Below are positions 9,056-19,709 of a stretch of DNA of 64,000 nucleotides, piece after piece. The translations under genes and the position numbers were made by a program. This stretch comes from Massilia agilis (GTDB taxonomy: Bacteria > Pseudomonadota > Gammaproteobacteria > Burkholderiales > Burkholderiaceae_D), in contig NZ_JANUHB010000004.1 in the NCBI RefSeq assembly GCF_024756255.1, positions 310,001-374,000 of the forward strand. The letters run 5' to 3'. Within the stretch, counting starts at the first letter, position 1. The number at the start of each line of letters is the position of its first letter. Under the pieces are notes generated by a model that saw nothing but the letters and a program-made list of their open reading frames with translations, searched no databases and had not been told where the DNA came from.

Positions 9056-9604
9056 TCAGGCGGCGGCCGGCGCCTTGAGCAGGGCGTTGACCACCGCGGC
9101 CAGGTCCGGGAACACCTGCGTGCCCGGCGGCAGGCCGCCGGTGGCGTAGGTCTTCTCGCCCTTGCCGGTTAAAACGAGGTAGGGCACGCAGCCGCTGATG
9201 AAGCCCGCCTGCAGGTCGCGCAGCGAATCGCCCACCGTCGGCACGCCTTTCAGGCTGACCTTGAAGCGCTTGGCGATTTCCTCGAACATGCCGGCCTTGG
9301 GCTTGCGGCAGTCGCAGTTGTCGATGGCCGCGTGCGGGCAGAAGAAGATCGCGTCGATGTCCGCGCCCACCACCTGCGCGGCCTCGTGCATCTTCTGGTG
9401 GATCGCGTTGAGCGTGGTGATGTCGAACAGCTCACGCGCGATGCCCGACTGGTTGGACGCGATGATGACGCGGTAGCCTGCCTGGTTGAGCCGAGCGATC
9501 GCCTCGAGCGAGCCGGGGATCGGGATCCATTCGCTCGGCGACTTGATGAACTCGGGCGAATCGTGGTTGATGACGCCGTCCCGGTCGAGGATGATCAACT
9601 TCAT
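9056..9604 (-). CDS. gmhB: D-glycero-beta-D-manno-heptose-1,7-bisphosphate 7-phosphatase
   Basis: A 182-residue HAD phosphatase that removes the 7-phosphate from heptose bisphosphate on the way to ADP-heptose for the LPS core. It shows the nucleophile motif LDRDGV (Asp7, Asp9), SNQSGIAR, a zinc-binding CPH-CDCRKP loop and the late-motif VGDSLRDLQAG. It pairs functionally with waaC (4369) but lies in a different operon, nine bases downstream of glyS. Confidence 0.92.
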   Translation of the reverse strand: MKLIILDRDGVINHDSPEFIKSPSEWIPIPGSLEAIARLNQAGYRVIIASNQSGIARELFDITTLNAIHQKMHEAAQVVGADIDAIFFCPHAAIDNCDCRKPKAGMFEEIAKRFKVSLKGVPTVGDSLRDLQAGFISGCVPYLVLTGKGEKTYATGGLPPGTQVFPDLAAVVNALLKAPAAA

Positions 9605-9613
9605 GGCGCTTCC

Positions 9614-11701
9614 TTACGCGGCCAGCTTGGAGATGTCGGCCACGCGGTTCATCATGCCGTGCAGCTGCGACAGCAGGGCCAGGCGGTTGTTGCGCAGGGC
9701 CAGGTCGTCGGCCATCACCATCACGTCGTTGAAGAACGCGTCCACATCGTCGCGCAGCTGGGCCAGCGTCTTGAGCGTGCCGGTGAAGTCGCCGCGCGCG
9801 AACGCCGCGTCCACGTCCGGGCGCACGCGCTCGATTGCGGCGGCCAGCTTCTTCTCGGCCTCTTCCTGCAGCAGGCTCGCCTGCACGGCGCCGCTGGGCG
9901 TCTCGGTCTTTTTCAGGATGTTGGTGATGCGCTTGTTGGCCGCGGCCAGCGAGGCGCTCTCCGGCAGCGCGGCGAACGCCTGCACCGCTTCCAGGCGCTG
10001 CACCACGTCGTCGACGCGGTCCGGGTCCTGGGCCAGCACCGCTTCCACCTCGTTGGGCGTGAAGCCGCGCTCGCGCAGCATGCCGCGCAGGCGGTCGAGC
10101 ATGAATTCCTTCACTTCCACGCTTGGATCCTTGAAGCCGCTCTGGTATTCGAACACGGCGGCGGCGTCTTGCAGCAGCTCCGAGACCGCCAGCGGCAGGC
10201 GTTTTTCCACCAGCATGCGCATCACGCCCAGCGCGTGGCGGCGCAGCGCGAACGGGTCCTTCTCGCCGGTCGGTTGCAGGCCGATCGACCAGATGCCCAC
10301 CAGCGTCTCGAGCTTGTCGGCCAGCGCGACGGCGGTGCCGGTGTTGGTCGAGGGCAGGGCGTCGCCGGCAAAGCGCGGCTGGTAGTGTTCGGACGCGGCC
10401 AGCGCCACTTCTTCCGGCTCGCCGTCGTGGCGCGCGTAGTAGGTGCCCATGATGCCTTGCAGCTCGGGGAACTCGCCCACCATGTCGGTCAGGAGGTCCG
10501 CCTTGGCCAGCTGTGCGCCGCGCTCGGCCAGCAGCACGTCGTAGCCGAGGCGCTTGGCGATCATGCCGGCCAGGCGCGTGACGCGGCCGGTGCGCGCGGC
10601 CTGCGTGCCCAGCTTGTTGTGGTACACGACGTTTTCCAGCAGCGGCAGGCGCGATTCCAGCGTCTTTTTCTTGTCCTGCTCGAAGAAGAACTTGGCGTCG
10701 GACAGGCGCGGGCGCACCACGCGCTCGTTACCGCCGATGATGGCGCTGGCGTCGTCGGTCTTCAGGTTCGAGACGATCAGGAAGCGCGAGCGCAGCTTGC
10801 CATTGGCGTCGGTCAGCGCGAAGTACTTCTGGTTGGTCTGCATCGTCAGGATCAGGCATTCCTGCGGCACCGACAGGAAGGCATCCTCGAAGCGGCATTC
10901 GTACACCACCGGCCATTCGACCAGCGCGGCCACTTCGTCCAGCAGCGATTCCGGCATCAGGACCTTGTCGTCGCCGGCCTTGGCCAGCAACTGGGTGCGG
11001 ATCGACTCCTTGCGCTCGGCGGTGGAGGCGATCACGCGGCCTTCGCGCTCCAGTACCGGCGCATACTCTTCGGCGCTGGCGATCGCGATCGGGCCGCCGT
11101 GCGACAGGAAGCGGTGGCCGAGCGTGTCGCGGCCGGCCGACAGGCCCAGCAGCGACAGCGGCAGCACGTCCTGGCCGAACAGGGCCAGCAGCGAATGCAC
11201 CGGGCGCACGAACTGCACGGTCTCGCCGTCGGGGCGCTGGTAGCTCATCACCTTCGGGATCGGCAGCTTGGCCACCGTCTCCTGCAGCACGTCCTGCAGC
11301 GCGCCGGCCAGTTCGATGCCTGGCGCGGTGTAGGTGTAGAAGAAGCTCTCGGCCTTGCCGTCCTGCGCGCGTTCGAGGTCGGCGATGGTCAGGTCGGGGA
11401 AGCCCAGCGCGGCCAGCTTCTTGGCCAGCGGCGGCGTCGGATTGCCTTCCTTGTCCAGGGCCACTGCGACCGGCAGCACCTTTTCGCGGATCGTCTTGTC
11501 CGGCGACTTGGCACGCACGCGGGTGATGGAGACGGCCAGGCGGCGCGGCGTGGTGTACGGCGTTGGCACGCTGTCGTTTTCCAGGAAGCCGCGCGCCTTC
11601 AGGCCGCTTTCGATACCGGCGGCAAAAGCGGCGCCCAGTTTGACGAGCGCCTTCGGGGGCAGTTCTTCGGTCTGCAGTTCGACGAGTAGTGTTTGATTCA
11701 T
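9614..11701 (-). CDS. glyS: Glycyl-tRNA synthetase beta subunit
   Basis: A 695-residue beta chain of the alpha2beta2 glycyl-tRNA synthetase, which supplies tRNA binding. It begins with the family's [14 protein letters not shown], has [13 protein letters not shown] and KLGTQA segments in the middle and the C-terminal anticodon-binding helical domain. Length matches the family. glyQ lies 21 bases upstream, the usual order glyQ-glyS. Confidence 0.97.
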   Translation of the reverse strand: MNQTLLVELQTEELPPKALVKLGAAFAAGIESGLKARGFLENDSVPTPYTTPRRLAVSITRVRAKSPDKTIREKVLPVAVALDKEGNPTPPLAKKLAALGFPDLTIADLERAQDGKAESFFYTYTAPGIELAGALQDVLQETVAKLPIPKVMSYQRPDGETVQFVRPVHSLLALFGQDVLPLSLLGLSAGRDTLGHRFLSHGGPIAIASAEEYAPVLEREGRVIASTAERKESIRTQLLAKAGDDKVLMPESLLDEVAALVEWPVVYECRFEDAFLSVPQECLILTMQTNQKYFALTDANGKLRSRFLIVSNLKTDDASAIIGGNERVVRPRLSDAKFFFEQDKKKTLESRLPLLENVVYHNKLGTQAARTGRVTRLAGMIAKRLGYDVLLAERGAQLAKADLLTDMVGEFPELQGIMGTYYARHDGEPEEVALAASEHYQPRFAGDALPSTNTGTAVALADKLETLVGIWSIGLQPTGEKDPFALRRHALGVMRMLVEKRLPLAVSELLQDAAAVFEYQSGFKDPSVEVKEFMLDRLRGMLRERGFTPNEVEAVLAQDPDRVDDVVQRLEAVQAFAALPESASLAAANKRITNILKKTETPSGAVQASLLQEEAEKKLAAAIERVRPDVDAAFARGDFTGTLKTLAQLRDDVDAFFNDVMVMADDLALRNNRLALLSQLHGMMNRVADISKLAA

Positions 11702-11722
11702 GGTTCTGTTCTTAATCGTTCT

Positions 11723-12637
11723 TCAGGCCGCGGTCTTGGCCGCCGCTGGCAGCATCGGGAAGCCGAGCTTCTCGCGCGAGTCGTAGTAGGCCTGCGCGAC
11801 CAGGCGCGACAAGGTGCGCACCCGGCCGATGTAGGCCGCGCGCTCGGTCACCGAGATCGCGCCGCGCGCGTCCAGCAGGTTGAAGCTGTGCGATGCGCGC
11901 ATGATCTGTTCGTAGGCCGGCAAGGTGAGCTGCAGCTCGATCAGGCGCTTGGCTTCGCTCTCGTGGTTGGCGAAAGCCTGGAACAGCAGCTCGGTGTTCG
12001 AGTGCTCGAAGTTGTAGGTGGACTGCTCCACCTCGTTCTGGTGATAGACGTCGCCGTAGGTCAGGCGTTTCGTCTCGCCATTTTCCTCCCACTCGGTCCA
12101 CACCAGGTCGTACACGTTTTCCACGCCCTGCAGGTACATGGCCAGGCGCTCGATGCCGTAGGTGATCTCGCCCAGCACCGGCTTGCAGTCGAGGCCGCCG
12201 ACCTGCTGGAAGTAGGTGAACTGGGTCACCTCCATGCCGTTGAGCCAGACCTCCCAGCCCAGGCCCCAGGCGCCCAGGGTCGGGCTTTCCCAGTCGTCCT
12301 CGACGAAGCGCACGTCATTCTTCTTCAGGTCCAGGCCCAGCGCCTCGAGCGAGCCGAGGTACAGGTCGAGGATGTTTTCCGGCGCCGGCTTGAGCACCAC
12401 CTGGTACTGGTAGTAGTGCTGCAGGCGGTTCGGGTTCTCGCCGTAGCGGCCGTCCTTGGGGCGGCGCGACGGTTGCACGTAGGCGGCGCGCCACGGCTCC
12501 GGGCCGATCGCGCGCAGGAAAGTAGCGGTGTGGAAGGTGCCGGCACCCACTTCCATGTCGTAAGGCTGGAGCAGGGCGCAACCCTGCTTGTCCCAGTAGG
12601 TCTGCAGAGTCAGGATGATTTGTTGGAATGTGAGCAT
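11723..12637 (-). CDS. glyQ: Glycyl-tRNA synthetase alpha subunit
   Basis: A 304-residue catalytic alpha chain. Nearly the whole class II core is recognisable: [47 protein letters not shown] and [16 protein letters not shown]. The start at 12637 gives MLTFQQ, the normal beta-proteobacterial N-terminus; an ATG seven codons upstream (12658) is also in frame. Neither has a strong ribosome site. Confidence 0.96.
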   Translation of the reverse strand: MLTFQQIILTLQTYWDKQGCALLQPYDMEVGAGTFHTATFLRAIGPEPWRAAYVQPSRRPKDGRYGENPNRLQHYYQYQVVLKPAPENILDLYLGSLEALGLDLKKNDVRFVEDDWESPTLGAWGLGWEVWLNGMEVTQFTYFQQVGGLDCKPVLGEITYGIERLAMYLQGVENVYDLVWTEWEENGETKRLTYGDVYHQNEVEQSTYNFEHSNTELLFQAFANHESEAKRLIELQLTLPAYEQIMRASHSFNLLDARGAISVTERAAYIGRVRTLSRLVAQAYYDSREKLGFPMLPAAAKTAA

Positions 12638-12738
12638 CTTGTAAGGCTTCGCGCGCATCGGCCCGCGACAAGGTGGGTTTGCTAAATGACCAATTTTAGC
12701 GGTTTTTGATGGCCCGCTGGAGCCTGATTTGGGGCAAC

Positions 12739-14307
12739 TTACTGAACTTTAGCCTTTTTCTGCTGATAACGCCGCCCGCTGAGCCAGGCGCCCAGCAGCG
12801 CAAGGCCGGACAGGGCGAGGAACAGCAGGTTGCCAAAGCGGATATATGGGGTGGTGCCGGTCATGCCCTGTACCTTGGCCGACAGCACGCCTTGCTGGTA
12901 GAACGGGATGAGCTGGCGCACCTCGCCCTTGCCGTCGATGACGGCGGTGGCGCCGTTGTTGGTCGCGCGCAGCATCGGCCGCCCGGTCTCGAGCGAACGC
13001 ATGCGCGAGATCTGCAGGTGCTGCGGGATCGCCACCGACTCGCCATACCAGGCCAGGTTCGACACGTTCAGCAGCAGGGTGGCCGGCTGCGGCGCGTCGC
13101 GCAGCTGCTTGGCGATCTCTTCGCCGAACACGTCCTCGTAGCAGACGTTGGGCAGCACGAACTGGTCCTTGACCGCGAACGGCGCCTGCACCGCCGCGCC
13201 GCGCGTGAAGTCGCCCAGCGGGATCTGCATCAAATCGGTGAACCACCGAAAACCGGTCGGGATGAATTCGCCGAACGGCACCAGGTGGTGTTTGTCGTAG
13301 CGGTAGCTCTGGCCTTGGGGACCGATGCCGGCCACGCTGTTGGCGTAGGTGACCGGGCCGTCCGACAGCGGAATGCCGAACATGAGCCAGCTGCCAGTGC
13401 GGCTGGAGAAGGCCTTCAGGTCATCCAGGTAGCCCGGCGGCAGCTGGTGCGGGAACACCGGGATCGCGGTTTCGGGCGCGGCCACCAGGTCGGCCGGGGC
13501 GGCGGTCATCAGGTCGCGGTAGCGGGTGAGGATGCCGAGCAGGTGCTCGTTGCTGAATTTTTCGTCCTGCGCGATGTCACCCTGCACCAGCCGCACGCTG
13601 ATCGGCTTGCCGGCCGGCTGCGTCCAGTCGACCTGGCGCAGGCCCCAGCCGGCGAGCATCAGCGCGGCGAACAGCGCCACCCCGTGCCAGCGCTTGCGCT
13701 GGGTGAGCATGACGATGCAGCCGGCACACACCGCGGCCAGCACGCCGATGCCGTACACGCCGACGATGGGGGCGAAGCCGCCCAGTGGCGCGCTGTTGTG
13801 CGCGTAGCCGGCGGCGGCCCACGGGAAACCGGTGAACACCCAGCCGCGCAGCCATTCCGACACGCCCCATGTCACCGGCAGCACCGCCATCAGGAACCAC
13901 GTTACTTGCAGCGTGAAGCGCTTGCGCAGCCAGGCGGCGGCGCCGGCGGCAAACGCGCCGAACAGGCCCATGTACAGGCCGAGCAGGGCAATCGCGATCG
14001 CCGACAGGATCGCCGGCAGGCCGCCGAAGCGGTTCAGCGCGATGTACAGCCAGTGCATGCCGCCCACCGACCAGCCAAAGCCGAACGCCCATCCCAGCAG
14101 CGTGGCGCGGCGCACCGAGCTGCCCACGCCGACCTGGTAGAACAGGTAAGCGAGCGAGAGGAACTGCAGCGGCCACCAGCCCAGCGGCGCGAACGACAGC
14201 AGGCTGGATGCGCCCGCGAGCGCCGCCGCCACCAGCGCCTTGGGGCTGGGTCGGGTGCCGCGCGCGGCCGGGTTGGGGGAAGTGGCGTTCTGGCGTCGGA
14301 AGCGCAT
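12739..14307 (-). CDS. lnt: Apolipoprotein N-acyltransferase
   Basis: A 522-residue inner-membrane enzyme that adds the third acyl chain to lipoproteins. About six to seven membrane segments fill residues 25-225, followed by a periplasmic nitrilase-like domain. The catalytic triad is visible: Glu279 (AAPETAIP), Lys339 ([12 protein letters not shown]) and Cys389 ([11 protein letters not shown]). Its ATG shares one base with the corC stop (TGATG), the conserved corC-lnt arrangement. Confidence 0.95.
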   Translation of the reverse strand: MRFRRQNATSPNPAARGTRPSPKALVAAALAGASSLLSFAPLGWWPLQFLSLAYLFYQVGVGSSVRRATLLGWAFGFGWSVGGMHWLYIALNRFGGLPAILSAIAIALLGLYMGLFGAFAAGAAAWLRKRFTLQVTWFLMAVLPVTWGVSEWLRGWVFTGFPWAAAGYAHNSAPLGGFAPIVGVYGIGVLAAVCAGCIVMLTQRKRWHGVALFAALMLAGWGLRQVDWTQPAGKPISVRLVQGDIAQDEKFSNEHLLGILTRYRDLMTAAPADLVAAPETAIPVFPHQLPPGYLDDLKAFSSRTGSWLMFGIPLSDGPVTYANSVAGIGPQGQSYRYDKHHLVPFGEFIPTGFRWFTDLMQIPLGDFTRGAAVQAPFAVKDQFVLPNVCYEDVFGEEIAKQLRDAPQPATLLLNVSNLAWYGESVAIPQHLQISRMRSLETGRPMLRATNNGATAVIDGKGEVRQLIPFYQQGVLSAKVQGMTGTTPYIRFGNLLFLALSGLALLGAWLSGRRYQQKKAKVQ

Positions 14308-15197
14308 CAGTCGTGTTCGTGTTCGACGATGACGGGCAGCTTCTCGACCAGCAGTACGTGGATCTGGCGCGCGTCGGCGCGCAGCACTTCAAAGCGCAGG
14401 TTGTCCAGGTCGAACACCTCGCCCTTGTGCGGCATGCGGCCCAGGTGGCTGGCCACCAGGCCGCCGATGGTATCGACGTCGTCGGCCGGCAGGCTGGCGC
14501 CGATCTCTTCGTTGAACTGCTCGATCTCGGTCAGCGCTTTCACGCGCCAGCGCGGGCCGTGCTGGCCTTCCTTGATCGACAGGATGTTGTCCTCTTCCTC
14601 GTCGAAGTCGTACTCGTCCTCGATGTCGCCGACGATCTGCTCGAGCACGTCCTCGATCGTGATCAGCCCGGCCACGCCGCTGTACTCGTCCACCACGATG
14701 GCCATGTGGTTGTGGTTGGCGCGAAAATCGCGCAGCAGCACGTTCAGGCGCTTCGATTCAGGGATAAAGATCGCCGGGCGCAGCATGTCGCGCACGTCGA
14801 ACGACTCTTCGGCGTAGTAGCGCAGCAGGTCCTTGGCCAGCAAAATGCCGACCACCTTGTCGCGCTCGCCCTCGATGGCGGGAAAGCGCGAGTGCGCCGT
14901 TTCCAGCACGGTGGGCATCCATTCCTCGATCGGCTTGCTGATGTCGATCACGTCCATTTGCGAGCGCGGCACCATGATGTCGCGCACCGACAGGTCGGAT
15001 ACCTGGAACACGCCTTCGATCATCGACAGCGCGTCGGCGTCGATCAGGTTGCGCTCGTGGGCGTCATGCAGCACATCGAGCAGCTCGGCGCGGTTTTCGG
15101 GCTCGGGGGAGATGAGGGCGGTCAGCCGTTCGAACAGCGACCGGTGGTGTTTGGCGTCCGAACGGACGTCCGCAGGGTGCTCGGGCATAGTTGGCAT
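14307..15197 (-). CDS. corC: CorC/HlyC-family CBS transporter-associated protein
   Basis: About 296 residues. Two CBS domains (roughly 70-190, with VRDIMVPRSQMDVID and VVDEYSGVAGLITIEDVLEQIVGDIEDE) are followed by the CorC_HlyC FAD-like C-terminal domain (DDVDTIGGLV). Proteins of this type are linked to cobalt/magnesium efflux and, in the ybeY-phoH-corC-lnt neighbourhood, to RNA and envelope homeostasis. Start is uncertain: ATG at 15227, 15197 or 15188; none has a good ribosome site. Confidence 0.9.
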   Translation of the reverse strand: MPTMPEHPADVRSDAKHHRSLFERLTALISPEPENRAELLDVLHDAHERNLIDADALSMIEGVFQVSDLSVRDIMVPRSQMDVIDISKPIEEWMPTVLETAHSRFPAIEGERDKVVGILLAKDLLRYYAEESFDVRDMLRPAIFIPESKRLNVLLRDFRANHNHMAIVVDEYSGVAGLITIEDVLEQIVGDIEDEYDFDEEEDNILSIKEGQHGPRWRVKALTEIEQFNEEIGASLPADDVDTIGGLVASHLGRMPHKGEVFDLDNLRFEVLRADARQIHVLLVEKLPVIVEHEHD

Positions 15198-15356
15198 GAG
15201 AGCCGTTGTTACGATGGGCGATAGCATACACTAAAAGCGGTTTTGCCTGTTTTTTGGGCAGGTTGCCATGTGCGCGTCGAGCCAGCCGTACCTTGGTGTG
15301 CGCCGCCGCTGGCGGCCTTGGCCTATAGTTGGCGACCTGCCATCGAAGGAGCCGCC

Positions 15357-15812
15357 ATGCCCGCCCTGAACATCAACGGCACCACCACCAACCTGGACGT
15401 CCCGGACGACATGCCCCTGCTGTGGGCCCTGCGCGACGTCGCCGGCCTGACCGGCACCAAGTTCGGCTGCGGCGTTGCCCTGTGCGGCGCCTGCACCGTG
15501 CACCTGGACGGCCAGCCGGTGCGCTCGTGCGTGACGCCGGTCTCAAGCGCGGCCGGCAAGCAGGTCACCACCATCGAGGCGATCGGCAACGACCCGGTGG
15601 GGCAAAAGGTGCAGGCGGCGTGGAACCAGATCGACGTGGTCCAGTGCGGCTATTGCCAGTCCGGCCAGGTCATGTCGGCCACTGCCCTGCTCAAGTCCAA
15701 CCCGCACCCGAGCGACGCCGACATCGACGGCGCCATGGCCGGCAACATCTGCCGCTGCGGCACCTACCAGCGCATTCGCCACGCGATCAAGATCGCGGCC
15801 GGCGGCAAGTAG
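15357..15812 (+). CDS. (2Fe-2S)-binding subunit of a molybdo-hydroxylase (isoquinoline 1-oxidoreductase alpha-like)
   Basis: A 151-residue xanthine-oxidase-family small subunit. The N-terminal plant-type ferredoxin cluster ligands are C38, C43, C46 and C58 ([14 protein letters not shown]). The C-terminal four-helix cluster has CGYCQSGQ and [10 protein letters not shown]. It passes electrons from the molybdenum site to an acceptor. GAAGGAG precedes the ATG. It pairs with the large subunit 11 bases downstream; there is no FAD subunit, as in isoquinoline/aldehyde oxidoreductases that feed cytochromes. Substrate unknown. Confidence 0.9.
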   Translation: MPALNINGTTTNLDVPDDMPLLWALRDVAGLTGTKFGCGVALCGACTVHLDGQPVRSCVTPVSSAAGKQVTTIEAIGNDPVGQKVQAAWNQIDVVQCGYCQSGQVMSATALLKSNPHPSDADIDGAMAGNICRCGTYQRIRHAIKIAAGGK

Positions 15813-15823
15813 GGAGGGCCGGC

Positions 15824-18052
15824 ATGGACACCAAGACACCGCAATCGTCGTCGCGCCGCCGCTTCATGCAGTTGTCCGCAGCCGCGGGCGGGGGCATGCT
15901 GTTCGGCTTTTCGCTGTTTGGCTGCCAGAAGAAAGACGGCGAGAGCCGCAACGAGCCGCCGTCCGAGCGCGCGGTAGGCGCGGCCACCACCGCCAGCACC
16001 AACCAGGCGCCGGGCCTGGCGCGCGACGCCTTCATCCGCATCGACCGCGACGGGCTGGTCACCTTCATCGTGGCCAAGGTCGAGATGGGGCAGGGCACCT
16101 TCACGGCCATGCCGATGCTGCTGGCCGAAGAGCTGGGCGTGGATCCGTCCAAGGTCAGGCTGGAGCAGGCCCCGGCCAACAACGCGCTGTATGCCGATCC
16201 GCTGCTGGGCGGCCAGGTGACGGGCGGCTCGACCTCGGTGCGCGGCTCATGGAAGCCGCTGCGCGAAGCCGGCGCCACGGTGCGCTCGGTGCTGGTGGCG
16301 GCAGCGGCCAGGCAGTGGAACACCGACCCGGGCGGCTGCAAGGTGGTGGACGGGCGCATCATGCACCCGGACGGCAAACAGTCGCTCGGCTTTGGCGACG
16401 TGGCAGACGCCGCGGCGCAGCTGCCGCTGCCGCAAAAGGTGGACCTGAAGCCCGCCAGCGTGTTCACCCTGCTCGGCAGACCGCACCACCGGCTCGACTC
16501 GAACATCAAGTGCAACGGCCAGGCGCAGTTCGGCATCGACGCGCGCCTGCCTAACATGGGCGTCGCCACGGTGGCCATGGCGCCGGTCCCGGGCGGCAAA
16601 CTGGCCGGGGTGGACGAGCAGAAGGCGCTCGCGGTCAAGGGCGTGCGCCAGGTGCTCAAGCTCGACAACGCGGTGGCGGTGGTGGGCGACCACTTCTGGG
16701 CCGCCAAGCAGGGACTGGCCGCCTGCGCGCCGCGCTGGGACGATGGCCCGAACGTGAACGTGAGCACCGCTTCCATCGTGGCCGACATGACGAAGGCGTC
16801 GGAGCAGGCCGGCGCGGTGGCCACCAACAAGGGCGACGCCTTGAAGCGCCTGGGCGACAAGCATGGCCGGCGCATCGATGTCGTCTACGAGGTGCCGTTC
16901 CTTGCGCATGCAACCATGGAGCCGATGAACTGCACGGTGGACCTCAAGCCGGACGGCTGCGACGTGTACTGCGGCACCCAGGTGCCCGCCTTTGCCCAGG
17001 CCGCGGCGGCCAAGCTGACCGGGCTGCCGCTGGAAAAGGTGCGCGTGCATAACCACTACCTCGGCGGCGGCTTCGGGCGGCGCCTGGAAGTGGACTACGT
17101 GGCGCAGGCGGTGGCGCTGGCCAAACTGGCCAAGGGGCCGCTCAAGGTCGTGTGGACGCGCGAGGAGGACGTCCAGCACGACATGTTCCGGCCGTACTAC
17201 GTGGACCGCATGTCGGCAAAGCTCGACGACAAGGGCATGCCGGTGGCCTGGTTCCACCGCATCACCGGCTCGTCGATCATGTCGCGCTTTGCGCCGCCGG
17301 CAGTCAAGAACGGCGTGGACCCGGACGCGGTGGAGGCGGCGGCCGAGATCCAGTATGCGATTCCCGACATCCGTGTCGAGTACGTGCGCCACGAGCCGCC
17401 GGTGGCCACCGCGTTCTGGCGCGGCGTGGGGCCGACCCACAACGTGTGGGCGGTCGAGACCTTCATCGACGAGCTGGCGTTCGCGGGCAAGCATGATCCG
17501 GTCGAGTTCCGGCGCGCGCTGCTCAAGGACTCCAAACGCAAGCTGGGCGTGCTGAATGTGGCGGCGCAGAAGGCCGGCTGGGGCAAGCCGGTCGCGAAGA
17601 TCGCCGGGCGGCGCGTCGGGCGCGGGGTGTCGTGCCAGTTCGCGTTCGGGACCTACCTGGCGCAGGTGGCCGAGGTGTCGGTGGGACCTGGCGGCGACGT
17701 GAAGGTGCACCGGGTGGTGTGCGCGGTCGATTGCGGCCACACCGTCAACCCGGACCAGGTGGTGGCGCAGATGGAAGGCGGCATCATTTTCGGGCTCACG
17801 GCTGCGCTGTGGGGCGAGATCACGCTGGACAAGGGCAGGGTGCAGCAGTCGAACTTCAACGACTACCGCGTCATGCGCATCAACGAGGCGCCGGTGATCG
17901 AGGTTCACATCGTCAACAGCGTCGATGATCCGGGCGGGATCGGCGAGCCGGGCACCTCGGGCGCGGGGCCGGCGCTGACCAATGCGATTTTTGCCGCGAC
18001 CGGCAAGCGGATTCGGAAGCTGCCGGTGGGGGACCAGTTGAAGAAAGCTTGA
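15824..18052 (+). CDS. Molybdopterin-binding large subunit (isoquinoline 1-oxidoreductase beta-like)
   Basis: A 742-residue molybdenum hydroxylase large subunit of the IorB type. It starts with a Tat signal (SSRRRFMQLSAAAGG, residues 7-21) followed by a lipobox-like FGC, so it probably acts in or at the periplasm. The Mo-binding domains show GQGTFTAMPML, GGGFGRRLEVDY, FRPYYVDRM and the C-terminal GEPGTSGAGPALTNAIFAATG with the catalytic Glu. AGGGAGG precedes the ATG at 15824. A palindromic repeat follows the stop. Which N-heterocycle or aldehyde it oxidises cannot be told. Confidence 0.9.
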   Translation: MDTKTPQSSSRRRFMQLSAAAGGGMLFGFSLFGCQKKDGESRNEPPSERAVGAATTASTNQAPGLARDAFIRIDRDGLVTFIVAKVEMGQGTFTAMPMLLAEELGVDPSKVRLEQAPANNALYADPLLGGQVTGGSTSVRGSWKPLREAGATVRSVLVAAAARQWNTDPGGCKVVDGRIMHPDGKQSLGFGDVADAAAQLPLPQKVDLKPASVFTLLGRPHHRLDSNIKCNGQAQFGIDARLPNMGVATVAMAPVPGGKLAGVDEQKALAVKGVRQVLKLDNAVAVVGDHFWAAKQGLAACAPRWDDGPNVNVSTASIVADMTKASEQAGAVATNKGDALKRLGDKHGRRIDVVYEVPFLAHATMEPMNCTVDLKPDGCDVYCGTQVPAFAQAAAAKLTGLPLEKVRVHNHYLGGGFGRRLEVDYVAQAVALAKLAKGPLKVVWTREEDVQHDMFRPYYVDRMSAKLDDKGMPVAWFHRITGSSIMSRFAPPAVKNGVDPDAVEAAAEIQYAIPDIRVEYVRHEPPVATAFWRGVGPTHNVWAVETFIDELAFAGKHDPVEFRRALLKDSKRKLGVLNVAAQKAGWGKPVAKIAGRRVGRGVSCQFAFGTYLAQVAEVSVGPGGDVKVHRVVCAVDCGHTVNPDQVVAQMEGGIIFGLTAALWGEITLDKGRVQQSNFNDYRVMRINEAPVIEVHIVNSVDDPGGIGEPGTSGAGPALTNAIFAATGKRIRKLPVGDQLKKA

Positions 18053-18064
18053 TCGCAAACGGAC

Positions 18065-18173
18065 CGTAGGGTGGGCGGGTCTCCCGCCCACGCGTCCAGA
18101 TCACGCCTGCGCTGGACGGCTCGTCTGCAGCACCGCCGCTTGAACGCGTGGGCAGCAAGCTGCCCACCCTACG
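18065..18173. repeat. REP-like inverted pair, family A (GTAGGGTGGGC type)
   Basis: Begins with GTAGGGTGGGC and ends with GCCCACCCTAC; each end carries its own hairpin (GTGGGCGGG/CCCGCCCAC and GTGGGCAG/CTGCCCAC). It sits between the convergent iorB-like and ybeY genes and may terminate both. Other copies: 47731, 51120, 55577, 59520, 61791. Confidence 0.85.
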
Positions 18174-18190
18174 ATGCAGGCCGTGCCCGT

Positions 18191-18664
18191 TCAGTCGTTC
18201 TCGGGATACGGATCCGGATACCCCAGCGCTTCCAGGATGTCGCGCTCGAGCTGTTCCATCTCTTCCGCTTCCTCGTCGTGCTCGTGGTCGAAGCCTTGCG
18301 CGTGCAGCACGCCGTGCACCACCAGGTGCGCCGCGTGCTCCTCGACCGTCTTGCCCTGTTCCTCGGCTTCGCGGATCAGCACGTCGGTGCACAGGATGAT
18401 GTCGGCTTCGCTCGGTTCGTCGTCGTCGAGCTCGGCGCCTTCGTTGTAGGCGAAGGTCAGCACGTTGGTGGCGTAGTCCTTGCCGCGGTAGTCGCGGTTC
18501 AGTGCCAGTCCTTCCTCGGCATCGACAAAACGGATGGTCAGCTCGGCCGGGCCGAGCAGGGTGGCCTGCACCCACTTCTTCAGCATGGCGCGGGTGACCG
18601 TCGGCTCCAGGCGCGCGTCGGGATACTGGACGTTCAGGCTCAGTTTATGATTTTTTTCTTGCAT
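18191..18664 (-). CDS. ybeY: Endoribonuclease YbeY, rRNA maturation factor
   Basis: A 157-residue single-strand-specific zinc endoribonuclease needed for 16S rRNA 3' maturation and ribosome quality control. The zinc motif [11 protein letters not shown] and the NVLTF strand are visible. Its start lies 20 bases inside the end of phoH, the classic phoH(ybeZ)-ybeY coupling. A Glu/Asp-rich segment separates the last His from the C-terminus. Confidence 0.95.
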   Translation of the reverse strand: MQEKNHKLSLNVQYPDARLEPTVTRAMLKKWVQATLLGPAELTIRFVDAEEGLALNRDYRGKDYATNVLTFAYNEGAELDDDEPSEADIILCTDVLIREAEEQGKTVEEHAAHLVVHGVLHAQGFDHEHDEEAEEMEQLERDILEALGYPDPYPEND

Positions 18665-19709
18665 GTTTTACCGCCACCGGTTTGGGCAAGGCCGCGATCT
18701 CGTCAACCGAGCTGGCCTTGGCATAAGCATCCACGATACGCGCAACCAGCGGATGGCGCACCACGTCCGCGCTCGAGAACTGCGTGAACGCGATGCCGCG
18801 CACGTCCTTGAGCACGTGCATGGCATCGACCAGGCCGCTCTTCATCGTCTTGTGCAGGTCGACCTGCGTCACGTCGCCGGTGACGACGGCCTTGCTGCCG
18901 AAGCCGATCCGGGTCAGGAACATCTTCATCTGCTCGACCGTCGTGTTCTGCGCTTCGTCCAGGATCACGAACGCGTGGTTGAGCGTGCGCCCGCGCATAT
19001 AGGCCAGCGGCGCGATCTCGATCACCTGCTTCTCGAACAGCTTCTGGGTGCGGTCAAAGCCCAGCAGGTCGTACAGCGCGTCGTACAGCGGGCGCAGGTA
19101 CGGGTCCACTTTCTGGGTCAGGTCGCCCGGCAAAAAGCCGAGCCGCTCGCCCGCTTCCACGGCCGGGCGCGTGAGCACGATGCGCTTGACCGCGTCGCGC
19201 TCGAGCGCGTCCACCGCGCACGCCACCGCGAGATAGGTCTTGCCGGTGCCGGCCGGGCCGATGCCGAAGCTGATGTCGTGTTCAAGAATCGCGCGCAGGT
19301 ACTGGATCTGGTGCGGCGTGCGCCCGCGCAGGTCGCTGCGGCGGGTCTTGAGCGTGGGCGTGACATGCTCCGGCGCCGGCTCCTCGCCTTCCTCGTCTTC
19401 TTCCTCGGGCTCGGCCGCAGGCACGCCTGGCTTCAGGCCCGAGCGCTGCTCGACCAGCGCGAGCTGCACTTCCTCGATCGGCACGACCTTGTTGGCCACC
19501 GCGTAGAAGCGCTCGAGCAGCTCGACCGCGCGCCCCGCGTTGGCGCCGCTGACGATGAATTTTTCGCCGCGCCGGAAGATGGTCACGTCCAGCGCCGCCG
19601 AGATCTGGCGCAGGTTCTCGTCGAGCGGCCCGCACAGGTGGGCCAAGCGCGTGTTATCGAGCGGCTCGGGAATGAAATACGACGGCTGTGTTGGGGTCGG
19701 TGTTTTCAA
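18645..19709 (-). CDS. ybeZ: PhoH-family ATPase (YbeZ)
   Basis: A 354-residue PhoH-like P-loop NTPase that works with YbeY in RNA processing. An N-terminal KH-like region (about 20-75) is followed by an acidic linker (about 95-110, many Glu), then GPAGTGKTY (Walker A), the [16 protein letters not shown] signature and [11 protein letters not shown] (Walker B). Its start overlaps the miaB stop by four bases, so miaB-ybeZ-ybeY form one unit. Confidence 0.95.
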   Translation of the reverse strand: MKTPTPTQPSYFIPEPLDNTRLAHLCGPLDENLRQISAALDVTIFRRGEKFIVSGANAGRAVELLERFYAVANKVVPIEEVQLALVEQRSGLKPGVPAAEPEEEDEEGEEPAPEHVTPTLKTRRSDLRGRTPHQIQYLRAILEHDISFGIGPAGTGKTYLAVACAVDALERDAVKRIVLTRPAVEAGERLGFLPGDLTQKVDPYLRPLYDALYDLLGFDRTQKLFEKQVIEIAPLAYMRGRTLNHAFVILDEAQNTTVEQMKMFLTRIGFGSKAVVTGDVTQVDLHKTMKSGLVDAMHVLKDVRGIAFTQFSSADVVRHPLVARIVDAYAKASSVDEIAALPKPVAVKHARKKS